Of a stretch of 39,785 bases of DNA, positions 6,926 to 15,094 are shown one piece after another. The DNA comes from Bog-473 sp035534235 (lineage in GTDB: Bacteria; Actinomycetota; Acidimicrobiia; Acidimicrobiales; RAAP-2): NCBI GenBank assembly GCA_035534235.1, contig DATLSH010000012.1:1-39785 (forward strand), given 5' to 3'. The notes under the pieces were generated by a model. It was not told the DNA's origin and did not search any database. It worked only from the letters and a program-made list of their open reading frames with translations. The position numbers were made by a program, and so were the translations under genes. The stretch's first letter is position 1, and every line of letters starts with the position of its first letter.

Positions 6926-8172
6926 AAGGGGATCGGCAGGGGATGGACCAGACCGATCAGCACAATGATGGTCAGCGCTCCCTGGGCGATGGCGAGTGAC
7001 CCCACGACGGCTCCTTCCCACGCCGGCTTCAGCTTCCAGGCGAAGGCCACGAAGAGTGGGAAGGACGCCATGGTGTAACGCAGGATGCTGTTGGGGAAGA
7101 AAGGGCTGAAGGCGGTGAGCACGGTCCCGATCGTGAAGACCCACCAGAAGGACGGCATCACGAGTCCGGTGCGGTGCATCCGCACCAGGAGGGCCATACC
7201 CAGGTACGCGAAGAGCAGCGCGCCCACGGTCAGCACATCCTGGGGAGACGACAACGTATGGGCCCCGTGCAGCAGGAGGTCTCGCAGGGAGTAGAGCGCC
7301 GATTCGAACCAGATGAAGTGGGCACCCTGCCAGAACTTCTGGGCCGTCAGGAAGGCGACGGGGGTCCCGACCAACTTCCAGCCGTAGGCCATGAAGGCCA
7401 GGAGTCCCAGGGGAGAGATGGCGGCCGCGACGAGCGGCCGGACCTTGCGCTCCTTCCAGACCACCGGGGCCGCGGCCACGAGAACACAGAGAATGAGAAA
7501 GACACCGAAGTTCCGGGTCAGGCTGGCCAGGACGGCGAAGAGGGCGGCCGTGACCCAGTAGCGGCGGGACAGCGCGAAGAGGCAGCCAGCCGCGGCGGTC
7601 AGGAAGAGCCCCTCGGTGTAGGCCATCGACAGGACGTAGGCAGCGGGGAAGAAGACGTAAAGGAGGACGGCCCGATCGGCGATCACCGGACCGAAGACCT
7701 CGCGCACGGCCAGCCAGATGGCGACCGCCGAGGTCAGCCCGAAGGCGAGGGCGGCCAGGACGGCGGCGTCGGGGTAGCTCAGCCCGGTGACGGAGGCCAA
7801 GCCCCGGATCACGGCGGGGAAGGCCGGGAAGAACGCCCATCGGCTGCCGTCACCCTCGTTGAACAGGCGGTGGGGATAGCCGTGCCGGGCGATCATGAGG
7901 TACCAGCGGCCGTCCCAGATGGAGCCCATGGTGCTGATGGCGTGGAGCTTGGGGAAGAGCCACTTGGCCACCAGGGCGGCGAAGAACACCGCCACCCGGG
8001 AAAGGACGTAGTAGCCGCAGGGGCGGAGGAGCGGGGCCAGGCGGTCACGCCATCGCGGCGGGCTTTCCCGGTCCAGCGGCGGCGCCCCGCCAGTCCCCGG
8101 GGAGGCACTGCTCAGGTCGAGGGCTGTCCCGGAGGCCTCACGTGAGGGGGCGGGTGCGAGGTCGTCACCCAA
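6916..8172 (-). CDS. PIG-V-like GT-C membrane mannosyl/glycosyltransferase
   Basis: 418 residues with about ten hydrophobic membrane segments after a soluble N-terminal tail of roughly 50 residues. The first loop carries GSIWDGRWYLMIARHGYP, the hallmark of PIG-V/COG5542-like GT-C enzymes, with an acidic residue likely to act in catalysis. SMAYTEGLF and FFPNSILRYTMASFPLF are further family blocks. These enzymes move a sugar from a polyprenyl-phosphate carrier to an outside-facing acceptor. The upstream gene on the same strand encodes a GT2-GtrA fusion that could make and flip such a carrier; the two genes overlap by eight bases. The acceptor and the sugar cannot be read from the sequence. Confidence 0.82.
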   Translation of the reverse strand: MGDDLAPAPSREASGTALDLSSASPGTGGAPPLDRESPPRWRDRLAPLLRPCGYYVLSRVAVFFAALVAKWLFPKLHAISTMGSIWDGRWYLMIARHGYPHRLFNEGDGSRWAFFPAFPAVIRGLASVTGLSYPDAAVLAALAFGLTSAVAIWLAVREVFGPVIADRAVLLYVFFPAAYVLSMAYTEGLFLTAAAGCLFALSRRYWVTAALFAVLASLTRNFGVFLILCVLVAAAPVVWKERKVRPLVAAAISPLGLLAFMAYGWKLVGTPVAFLTAQKFWQGAHFIWFESALYSLRDLLLHGAHTLSSPQDVLTVGALLFAYLGMALLVRMHRTGLVMPSFWWVFTIGTVLTAFSPFFPNSILRYTMASFPLFVAFAWKLKPAWEGAVVGSLAIAQGALTIIVLIGLVHPLPIPFYP

Positions 8173-9442
8173 GCGATCGGAGGGAGTGGCTGTCGTCCGG
8201 GCCGACGGGACGGAAGATCCGCGCCCGCAGCACCGAGAAACGCAGGAGGGCCGCGACGGCGTTGGCCACGGTCACCGCCAGCAATTCGAATCCGAGGGAC
8301 GGGCCCGCCGCTGCGTCGGCCACGCTCAGGGCCAGCGTCGTCAGGACGAAGCTGATGGTGAAGAGACCGCCGGCGAAGGCCAGGAAGCGGAGGCGTGGCG
8401 ATGCCTGGCGCGCGCCGCGGTGCGGTCCCCGCGACAGCGTCCTGTGCACGGAGGTATTGACCAGGGTGCAGAAGGCGAGAGCCACCGCATTGGAGCCGAA
8501 CGTGCCGACCAGTGGACGTCCCAGGGCGAAGAGAAGCAGATAGCTCAGCGTGCTGAGGATGCCCACACCGCCGAAGGACAGCAGCTGGTCGGCGGTGACG
8601 TGTTGGAAGCCGCTCGGCGACCCGTTCCGCTGCTGCCGCACCTGGTGGCGCGACCGGCGATGGGAGATGCGCCAGATCCCCCTCAGGTCTTCCATGGCCG
8701 TGGAGAGGATCCGCACACGCGAATCCGGATCGTCGACCCAGTCGACCGGGACCTCGCTCGTGCGCAGGCCGAGTCGCTCGGCCGTCACCACGAGCTCCGT
8801 GTCGAAGAACCACTCGTCATTCTCGACATGGGGGAGGAGCCGGAGCGCGCTCTCCCGGGTCAGTGCCTTGAAGCCGCACTGGGCGTCACTGATATGGCTG
8901 TGGAGCGACAACTTGAGCAAGAGGTTGTAGGCGCGGGAGATGAGCTCCCGCTTCGGTCCGCGTACGACCCGTGCCCCGGGGGCCAATCGGGTTCCCACGG
9001 CCACATCGCTGTGCCCCGACAGCAACGGGGCCACCAGTGGCAGGAAGCCGGTGAGCGAAGTGGAGAGATCGACGTCCATGTAGGCCACGACGTGGGCCGT
9101 GCTCCGTGACCAGGCCGTGCGCAGCGCGTAGCCCCGCCCCTTGCGAGGCAGGGAGAGGGCCGCCACTCCCTCCATGGTCTCCGCCAACCCGGCGGCCACG
9201 ATCCCCGTGCCGTCAGTGCTGCCGTTGTCCACAATGGTCACCAATGTCTGGAAGGGGAACGACTCATTGAGGAAGTTGCGCAGGGTGGTGATGCGCTCCT
9301 TAAGGTGGGGGGCCTCGTTGAAGACGGGGATCACAATTTCGACGTCGAGCCTGTCCTGCTGGTTGCCGGCCCTGGGTGTGCACGCTGGGGCGGCCGGCTT
9401 CACATGGCGGAGCGCACTCGTCCTCGGCACCACGAGCCGCAT
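8165..9442 (-). CDS. GT2 polyprenyl-phosphate glycosyltransferase fused to GtrA domain
   Basis: 425 residues. The N-terminal half (about 30-255) is a GT2 catalytic domain close to the Alg5/dolichyl-phosphate glucose synthase type: EIVIPVFNEAPHLKERI, VDNGSTDGT, the metal-binding DVDLST, DAQCGFKAL, and WFFDTELVV followed by VDWVDDPDSRV. The C-terminal half (about 280-415) has four membrane helices of the GtrA/flippase type, beginning QLLSFGGVGILSTLSYLLLF. Such fusions are known in actinobacteria and are thought to make polyprenyl-P-sugar and turn it to the outer face. ATG at 9442 is chosen over 9457 because a GAGGGG sequence lies upstream at a workable distance. It overlaps the GT-C gene by eight bases, so the pair probably forms one pathway step. 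Confidence 0.88.
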   Translation of the reverse strand: MRLVVPRTSALRHVKPAAPACTPRAGNQQDRLDVEIVIPVFNEAPHLKERITTLRNFLNESFPFQTLVTIVDNGSTDGTGIVAAGLAETMEGVAALSLPRKGRGYALRTAWSRSTAHVVAYMDVDLSTSLTGFLPLVAPLLSGHSDVAVGTRLAPGARVVRGPKRELISRAYNLLLKLSLHSHISDAQCGFKALTRESALRLLPHVENDEWFFDTELVVTAERLGLRTSEVPVDWVDDPDSRVRILSTAMEDLRGIWRISHRRSRHQVRQQRNGSPSGFQHVTADQLLSFGGVGILSTLSYLLLFALGRPLVGTFGSNAVALAFCTLVNTSVHRTLSRGPHRGARQASPRLRFLAFAGGLFTISFVLTTLALSVADAAAGPSLGFELLAVTVANAVAALLRFSVLRARIFRPVGPDDSHSLRSLG

Positions 9443-9541
9443 TGCCACCCCCCTCATGCTTCCCGAACGGATCGACCCCGGTCCGCGTCAGCTCGCCTGC
9501 CCGTCCAGGGTCCAGGATAGAGGTTGCCGGCTCCATTCACA

Positions 9542-9557
9542 TGGGCCATACGGCCCA
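9542..9557 (-). terminator. Small hairpin between two minus-strand genes
   Basis: TGGGCC and GGCCCA form a perfect 6-bp stem around the loop ATAC (9548-9551). It starts 23 bases downstream of the stop of the CrtC/AttH-like gene. There is no T-tract, so it would be a weak terminator or an RNA-stabilising hairpin at best. The surrounding gap (9443-9580) otherwise shows nothing clear. Confidence 0.25.
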
Positions 9558-9580
9558 AATCCGGCCGCCGTCATGGTGCG

Positions 9581-10711
9581 CTACTCCTCCAGCAGGGAGA
9601 ACCCCATGACACCGGCCTTGGCCACCTCGTAGCAAAGGGTGTCATAGGGCTCGACCAGCCCGTACGTGACCTCACCCTCACAACAGATGCGGCAGTGGTG
9701 CTGATCCTGTCCGGCCAGGCGGACCCGCACCGCGGGGTCGGTGACATCGAAGGTGTCGCCGCCGACCACCACCTCGTCGCCCTCAGCCACCTTCATGCCG
9801 TGCCACAGGTCGCCTTCGGGTGTGCCCCCGTTGGGCCCGCCGTACATGGCGCAGCGCAGGAACGCGATCTGGTTCCCGAGGCGCTCGAAGGTCATTGTCT
9901 TGACCGAGTCGTCCGCAAAGACGAGATCGACCTCCCCGCTCTGCAGGAGGTGCGTGTCCTCCTCGAAGCGCAGGCGATGCACGCGCCGAGCCAGTGTCCC
10001 GCTCTTCTTTCGTTCATCACCGAGGTTGTAGAGCAGGTGGTCGCCCCAGACTCCGAAGTCTTCGAATTCAACCCATTCTCCACTGTGGGGATGCTGCATC
10101 CCCATGTAGCGCCCTGGTCCTCCCACACCGTCCCTGGTGCCCCAGTGGTGGTCCCGGGTTCCGAGGTAGGACGACCGGTCGACCGCGAAGCGCTCGCCGG
10201 CCACCTCAATCCATCCCTCCTGGCGACCGAAGCCGTCGTACCCCGCCACCGGGCTCACCGCCCGCCCGCCGACGATGATCCCGGCACCGAGTTGGCGGAA
10301 CACCGGGCGCTTGGTGTCGAACCATGACAGGTCGAACGAGACCCCGAATTCGTTCGGCCCCAGTTGGAGACGCCACTCCACGAACGGTTGCACCACCTCA
10401 AAGCGGAAGGGTCCGAGTTCCATGTCCATGCGATCGTTGCGGAGGGCCTGGTGGGCCCGCACCGTGGCGTGCCGGCCCCGCACGTTGACGATGGCGAATG
10501 CCTCCGACGTCCCGAGGTTGGGATAGAAGGCCAACCCGATGACGGCCAGCACCGTGCCGACCCGGTCCTGGCAGGTGAACCAGATCCTTTCGTAGGCCTG
10601 CGCATCGGGGGTCCACATCACCCGCACCGGGTAGGGGGCGTTGTGGACGAGGAACTCGTCGAGTCCCGCCAGGGGGGCGTGCTCGGGCGAGGCGGGGTAG
10701 GGAGTGGACAT
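9581..10711 (-). CDS. CrtC/AttH-like lipocalin-type protein (function unknown)
   Basis: 376 residues, no membrane segments or signal peptide. The pattern of many short beta strands and the central block SSYLGTRDHHWGTRDGVGG recalls hydroxyneurosporene hydratase CrtC/AttH-type double-lipocalin proteins, in which such a His/Trp/Arg-rich loop lies at the cavity. This is a remote resemblance by eye. Proteins like this are often found with steroid or terpenoid degradation genes in actinobacteria, where their role is unknown. It starts with ATG at 10711, two bases after the aldehyde dehydrogenase stop, so the two are co-transcribed. A CxxC-like pair (CRICC, near residue 348) is unusual for the fold. 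Confidence 0.6.
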   Translation of the reverse strand: MSTPYPASPEHAPLAGLDEFLVHNAPYPVRVMWTPDAQAYERIWFTCQDRVGTVLAVIGLAFYPNLGTSEAFAIVNVRGRHATVRAHQALRNDRMDMELGPFRFEVVQPFVEWRLQLGPNEFGVSFDLSWFDTKRPVFRQLGAGIIVGGRAVSPVAGYDGFGRQEGWIEVAGERFAVDRSSYLGTRDHHWGTRDGVGGPGRYMGMQHPHSGEWVEFEDFGVWGDHLLYNLGDERKKSGTLARRVHRLRFEEDTHLLQSGEVDLVFADDSVKTMTFERLGNQIAFLRCAMYGGPNGGTPEGDLWHGMKVAEGDEVVVGGDTFDVTDPAVRVRLAGQDQHHCRICCEGEVTYGLVEPYDTLCYEVAKAGVMGFSLLEE

Positions 10712-10713
10712 TC

Positions 10714-12165
10714 TCAGACGGTGCTGTAGATCGACTTGTACTCAAGGTAGGCACTGAGCCCGACGGGCCCGTACTCCCGGCCGATGCCGCTCTCCTTGTA
10801 GCCCCCGAAGGGCGACCACAGGTCGGGCGCGAAGCCGTTGATGCCGACCATGCCGGTGCGCATCCGATTGGCCAGCGCCCGTCCGTGCACCCGGTCCTTG
10901 GTCCACACCGATCCGGCCAGACCGAAAGGGGAATCATTGGCGATGCGCACCGCGTCATCCTCGCCGTCGTAGGGGATCACACAGATCACCGGCCCGAATA
11001 TCTCCTCCCGGGCCACGGGCATGGAGTTGTCCACGTCAGCCAGGAGGGTGGGCGCGACATACCAGCCGGCGTCCAGGCCCTCGGGCCGCCCGGTTCCACC
11101 CACCACGGTGCGGGCACCACCTTCCGCCGCCGCCTCGACGTAGCCGATCACCCGCTCCTGTTGGCGCCGGGACACCAGGGGCCCGATGTAGGTCGAAGGA
11201 TCACCGGGGTCTCCCACGACGATCTCCTCCACCATGGCGGCGAGGGCGTCCACCGTCTGGTCGTAGCGGTGACGCGGCACCAGGACGCGGGACTGGGCCA
11301 CGCAGGCTTGGCCGTTGTTGAGGAAGGAGGCGAACTTCAACCCGGCCGCCGTCCGCGAGAGGTCGGCGTCTTCCAGAATGATGGCGGCAGACTTTCCGCC
11401 CAGTTCGAGGCTGCACCGGGCCAGGCGCTCGCCGCAGATCCCGGCGATCCGGCGACCGACCGCGCTACTCCCGGTGAAGGCGATCTTGTCGACATCAGGG
11501 TGGCGGACCAGGTGCTCTCCGGCGGCACGGCCGCCGACGAGGATGCTCACCACACCCGGGGGGAGATCCGCCTGGGCGACGATCTCCGCCAGGAGGAGGG
11601 CATCGAGGGGCGACTCGGGCGCCGCCTTGACCACGACGGTGCACCCGGCCAGAAGCGCCGGCGCCAGCTTGGGCATGATGACGAGTTGCGGCACGTTCCA
11701 CGGGGTGATGGCACCCACCACGCCCACCGGCTCGCGCCGCACCACCGCCCCGGCGTTGTGGCCGACACCGGCCACCTCCCAATCGAACGAACGGGCGGCG
11801 TCGAGGAAGGTCGACAGCATGGCGGCTCCGCCGGGTCCTTGCGCCAACTCGGCGAACCAGCGCGGGGAGCCCATTTCGGCAATGACCACCTCGGTCATTT
11901 CCGCGGTCCGCTCGGAATAGGCGCCCAGGAGGCGGGCCACCGCGTCCATCCTCTCCCCGGGATCCAGGTTCGGCCATGGGGATGCGTCGAAGGCCTGGCG
12001 GGCCAGGGCCACGGCCCGGTCGACGTCAGCTTCGACCGCGACCGGTGTCGAGCCGATCACCCGGCCCGTGTGCGGCGAGACGACCGCCAGCCGATCCATC
12101 CCTGCCGAGGGCTCCCACCGGCCACCAAAGAAGAGTGAGTCGTACTCGGTCCGCACCGCTGTCAC
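10714..12165 (-). CDS. NAD(P)-dependent aldehyde dehydrogenase
   Basis: 483 residues, normal for the ALDH superfamily. Oxidises an aldehyde to the acid in the cytoplasm. The active site is intact: general base Glu254 in LELGGKSAA and nucleophile Cys288 in NNGQACVAQSR, with the family's 34-residue spacing. TPWNVPQLVIMPKLAPAL is the oxyanion-hole Asn region, and FTGSSAVGRRI is the nucleotide-binding helix start. EEIFGPVICVIPY and the C-terminal PFGGYKESGIGREYG are also typical. The frame is open to 12966, but that extension is antisense to the P450. GTG at 12165 is preceded by AGGAGG at six bases and gives a standard N-terminus (VTAVRTEYDSLFFGGRW). It is divergent from the P450 across a 45-bp gap and likely works on the same pathway. 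Confidence 0.93.
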   Translation of the reverse strand: MTAVRTEYDSLFFGGRWEPSAGMDRLAVVSPHTGRVIGSTPVAVEADVDRAVALARQAFDASPWPNLDPGERMDAVARLLGAYSERTAEMTEVVIAEMGSPRWFAELAQGPGGAAMLSTFLDAARSFDWEVAGVGHNAGAVVRREPVGVVGAITPWNVPQLVIMPKLAPALLAGCTVVVKAAPESPLDALLLAEIVAQADLPPGVVSILVGGRAAGEHLVRHPDVDKIAFTGSSAVGRRIAGICGERLARCSLELGGKSAAIILEDADLSRTAAGLKFASFLNNGQACVAQSRVLVPRHRYDQTVDALAAMVEEIVVGDPGDPSTYIGPLVSRRQQERVIGYVEAAAEGGARTVVGGTGRPEGLDAGWYVAPTLLADVDNSMPVAREEIFGPVICVIPYDGEDDAVRIANDSPFGLAGSVWTKDRVHGRALANRMRTGMVGINGFAPDLWSPFGGYKESGIGREYGPVGLSAYLEYKSIYSTV

Positions 12166-12198
12166 CTCGGTCCTCCTGTTCGCCTTGTTGATGCACAG

Positions 12199-12204
12199 TA
12201 CGCT
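12199..12204 (+). promoter_or_regulatory. Candidate -10 element, leaderless P450 mRNA
   Basis: TACGCT (TANNNT type) ends six bases before the GTG at 12211, and no Shine-Dalgarno sequence precedes that codon. The spacing fits a leaderless actinobacterial transcript that starts at the GTG. No good -35 is visible, so this remains a weak call. Confidence 0.3.
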
Positions 12205-12210
12205 CAGCTC

Positions 12211-13398
12211 GTGCAGGGTGACCAGACCGTTGATCCCCGCGATGCCGCCTTCTTCACCAGGGACGATTATCACGACGTCCTGACCTCGTTGCGGGCCGAG
12301 GCTCCGGTCCGCCAGTGTGCGCCCGGATTCTGGACCGTGGCCCGCTACGAGGACATCCGTGACCTGAGCCGCGACCCGGCCCACTTCTGCTCCGGGCAGG
12401 GAGCACTGGTCAACGATCCCATCCGGGGCGCCGGAGCGCAGGCGCTCGCCCGCTCCATCCTCCATATGGACCCGCCGGAGCACTCCGCCTTCCGCGGCGT
12501 CCTCAACCGCCGGTTCACCCCACGGGCCCTGGCGGGCCTGACTGACTCGGTTCGGCAGAGCGCGGTGGCCGTACTTGACGCGGCGGCACCGCATGAGGAG
12601 ATCGACTTCGTGGCCGAGCTCAGCGCCCCCTTCCCCCTGAGCGTGATCGCAGAGCTTCTCGGCATTCCCGATTCGGACCGCGGGGACTTCCGGCGCTGGT
12701 CCGATGCGGCGATTGAGTCGCCGGACCTCCCTCCGGAGCAGACCCTGAGCTCTCTGGGGGAGCTGGCCGGGTTCATCACCGAGCACATCCGGAGCAAACG
12801 GGAGCAGCCCGGCGACGACCTGGTCTCCGTCCTGGTCGAGGGCGAAGTCAACGGCTGCCCGCTGAGCAAGGAGGAGATGTTCATGTTCCTCCTCACGCTC
12901 CTGGTGGCCGGCAATGAGACGACCCGAACCCTGCTCTCGGGCACCGCGGTGGTACTCGACGAGCACCGTGACGAGCGCGCCCTACTGGTGGGCGACCCCG
13001 ATCTGCTGCCGGGCGCGGTCGAGGAGTGCCTCCGGTGGGTGACCCCGGTGCAGGCGTTCTGCCGGACCGCGACCGAGGACACCTCGGTGGCCGGTGTGCC
13101 GATACCGCAGGGCGACTACCTGTGCATGCTTTACGCGTCGGGTAACCGCGATGAGCGGGTCTTCGGCGACGATGCGGCGCAGTTCCGGGTGCAGCGGGCC
13201 ACCAATCCGATGCATCTTGCCTTCGGTTTTGGTGAGCACGTGTGCCTGGGGGCCACCCTGGCCCGCATGGAGGGCCGGATCTTCCTTGAGGAGTTGCTGG
13301 CCCGCTTCCCCGACTACACCGTGACCGGACCGGCCGAGCGCGTGGCGTCCACCACGGTGGCCGGCATCCGCTCATTGCCGGTTGTCCTGGCACCCTGA
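12211..13398 (+). CDS. Cytochrome P450 monooxygenase
   Basis: 395 residues, typical of soluble bacterial class I P450s. The heme-ligand motif is FGFGEHVCLGATLAR with Cys345. The I-helix oxygen-activation motif is AGNETTR (233-239), the K-helix ExxR is Glu272-Arg275, and the C-helix HMDPPEH lies at 85-91. All key parts are present. It would hydroxylate a hydrophobic substrate using ferredoxin and a reductase, neither of which is encoded nearby. The GTG at 12211 is the only reasonable start. It heads a seven-gene same-strand run and is divergent from an aldehyde dehydrogenase, which suggests oxidation of an alkyl or steroid/terpenoid-like compound; that is inference from context. Confidence 0.93.
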   Translation: MQGDQTVDPRDAAFFTRDDYHDVLTSLRAEAPVRQCAPGFWTVARYEDIRDLSRDPAHFCSGQGALVNDPIRGAGAQALARSILHMDPPEHSAFRGVLNRRFTPRALAGLTDSVRQSAVAVLDAAAPHEEIDFVAELSAPFPLSVIAELLGIPDSDRGDFRRWSDAAIESPDLPPEQTLSSLGELAGFITEHIRSKREQPGDDLVSVLVEGEVNGCPLSKEEMFMFLLTLLVAGNETTRTLLSGTAVVLDEHRDERALLVGDPDLLPGAVEECLRWVTPVQAFCRTATEDTSVAGVPIPQGDYLCMLYASGNRDERVFGDDAAQFRVQRATNPMHLAFGFGEHVCLGATLARMEGRIFLEELLARFPDYTVTGPAERVASTTVAGIRSLPVVLAP

Positions 13399-13433
13399 GC
13401 ACGGAAGCGGCGAGGATCGGCAAGAGTGAGCCA

Positions 13434-14990
13434 ATGGCTCCGCACCGCAGCGTCCTCTTCATCACCGTCGACCAGTGGCGCGGCGACTGCCTTTCGGCAC
13501 TGGGGCATCCGGTGGTCGAGACGCCGGCCCTGGACGCTCTGGCCCAACGGGGCGTCCTCTTCGCCAACCACTGGGCCAATGCGGCGCCGTGCGGCCCCTC
13601 CCGAGCCTGCCTGTACACCGGCACCTACCAACACCGGAATAGATCGATCCTCAACGGCACGCCCCTCGATGCCCGCTTCACCAACATCGCCCAACTGGCC
13701 CGGGGCGTCGGCTATGACCCCGTCCTCTTCGGCTACACCGACACTTCGGTCGACCCCCGGACGGTGCCCGCTGACGATCCTCGCCTCTTCAACTATGAGG
13801 GCATCCTGCCCGGCTTCCGCGTCGTCCTCCAGGATGCCTGGGAACGCGGAAGCCCCGCTTGGGGGAGGTGGCTGAGCGAGCACGGGATCGATGTGCCGTC
13901 CAACCCGCACGACCTGTACGCGCCGATTCCGGGGTACCCCGGCGCCGACCGGAGGGGTTCCACCTGGTGCCCCGCCCGGTTCCCAGCCGAGCTCTCCGAG
14001 ACAACGTTCGTGCGCCAGGCGGTCACCGGTTGGTTGGAGGAGAACGGGGACAATCCATTCTTCCTGCACGCCGCCTTCATACGTCCCCACCCGCCCCGAC
14101 GTAATCCCATCGGATACCACGACCTCTACGACGCCGACCAGATCCCTCCCTTCACCGGTTGCGAACGTCCGGAGGACGCAGCGGCACTCCACCCGTTGGC
14201 CGCGGCGGGCATGAAGGTCCCCGGTGTGGGGGCTCCCCATGACGAGAGGGAGCGCCGCCAGATCAGGGCCACGTACCACGGGGCGCAGCGTGAAGTGGAC
14301 GACGGCCTGGCCCAGCTCTTCGCGTACCTCCACCGCAGCCCGCTGGCCGACTCAACAATGATCATCGTCACCAGTGACCACGGTGAAATGGGTGGGGACC
14401 ACTGGTTGTTGGAGAAACTGGGCTACTGGGACGAGAGCTATCACGTCCCACTCATTGTGATCGACCCGCGCCCGGAGGCGGACGGTGGCAGGGGCCGGAT
14501 GATCAGCGCCGTGACCGAATCGGTGGACATCCTGCCCACAATCTGCGAGTTCATTGGTGCCGAGGTCCCGTTGCAAGCCGACGGATGGTCGCTGGACCCG
14601 CTGGTCAAGGGCCGGCCCGCTCCCGAGCACTGGCGCGACACGGCGCACTTCGAGTGGAGCTTCGCCGATCCTTCCAAGCCGAGGGCCCAGGGGGAGTTCG
14701 GCCTCCCCATGAGTCACTGCTCACTAGCGGTCTCGCGCGGCCCGACTTACAAGTACGTGCAGTTCGCCGCAGATGCCGATCTGCTCCCCCCTCTGCTCTT
14801 CGACCTGGGTTCGGACCCGGAGCAGATCCACAATCTGTGTGCCGATGGCGACCCTCAGTGGCGCGAAGTGGCTTGGGGTGCAGCGCAGGAACTCCTGCGC
14901 TGGCACATGCGCACGGCGGAGCGGACCCTGAGTGGGCACCTGCTCGACGCCAGGAGAGGGCTGGTGGAAGAGCGCGACTCCTGGCGTTGA
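13434..14990 (+). CDS. Phosphonate monoester hydrolase/type I sulfatase
   Basis: 518 residues of the alkaline-phosphatase superfamily. The sulfatase signature CGPSR (Cys53-Arg57) would have its cysteine converted to formylglycine. Metal ligands are Asp13 (TVDQW) and the Asp315-His316 pair in TSDHGEMGGDH. HRNRSILNGTPLDAR followed by GYDPVLFGYTDTSVDPRT is more like phosphonate monoester hydrolases/phosphodiesterases (PMH) than ordinary arylsulfatases, and these enzymes are often promiscuous between phosphate diesters and sulfate esters. There is no signal peptide, so it should act in the cytoplasm. The formylglycine-generating enzyme is not in the window. It lies 35 bp after the P450 and before two SDRs, which points to removal of an ester group from the same compound. 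Confidence 0.87.
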   Translation: MAPHRSVLFITVDQWRGDCLSALGHPVVETPALDALAQRGVLFANHWANAAPCGPSRACLYTGTYQHRNRSILNGTPLDARFTNIAQLARGVGYDPVLFGYTDTSVDPRTVPADDPRLFNYEGILPGFRVVLQDAWERGSPAWGRWLSEHGIDVPSNPHDLYAPIPGYPGADRRGSTWCPARFPAELSETTFVRQAVTGWLEENGDNPFFLHAAFIRPHPPRRNPIGYHDLYDADQIPPFTGCERPEDAAALHPLAAAGMKVPGVGAPHDERERRQIRATYHGAQREVDDGLAQLFAYLHRSPLADSTMIIVTSDHGEMGGDHWLLEKLGYWDESYHVPLIVIDPRPEADGGRGRMISAVTESVDILPTICEFIGAEVPLQADGWSLDPLVKGRPAPEHWRDTAHFEWSFADPSKPRAQGEFGLPMSHCSLAVSRGPTYKYVQFAADADLLPPLLFDLGSDPEQIHNLCADGDPQWREVAWGAAQELLRWHMRTAERTLSGHLLDARRGLVEERDSWR

Positions 14991-15094
14991 CCTTGAGGCC
15001 CCACATTGAGCCAATGGACGCCGTTCCGGGACCATGTGGAATGCTGGCGCCCGGCTGATTGTGCCGATGTTGTCAAGGGGAAGGACATCAAGAC

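Noticed and set aside
12166..12966. Open frame extending the aldehyde dehydrogenase to 750 residues
   Set aside because: It is antisense to the P450, shows no domain, and the GTG at 12165 has a strong AGGAGG and a normal ALDH N-terminus.
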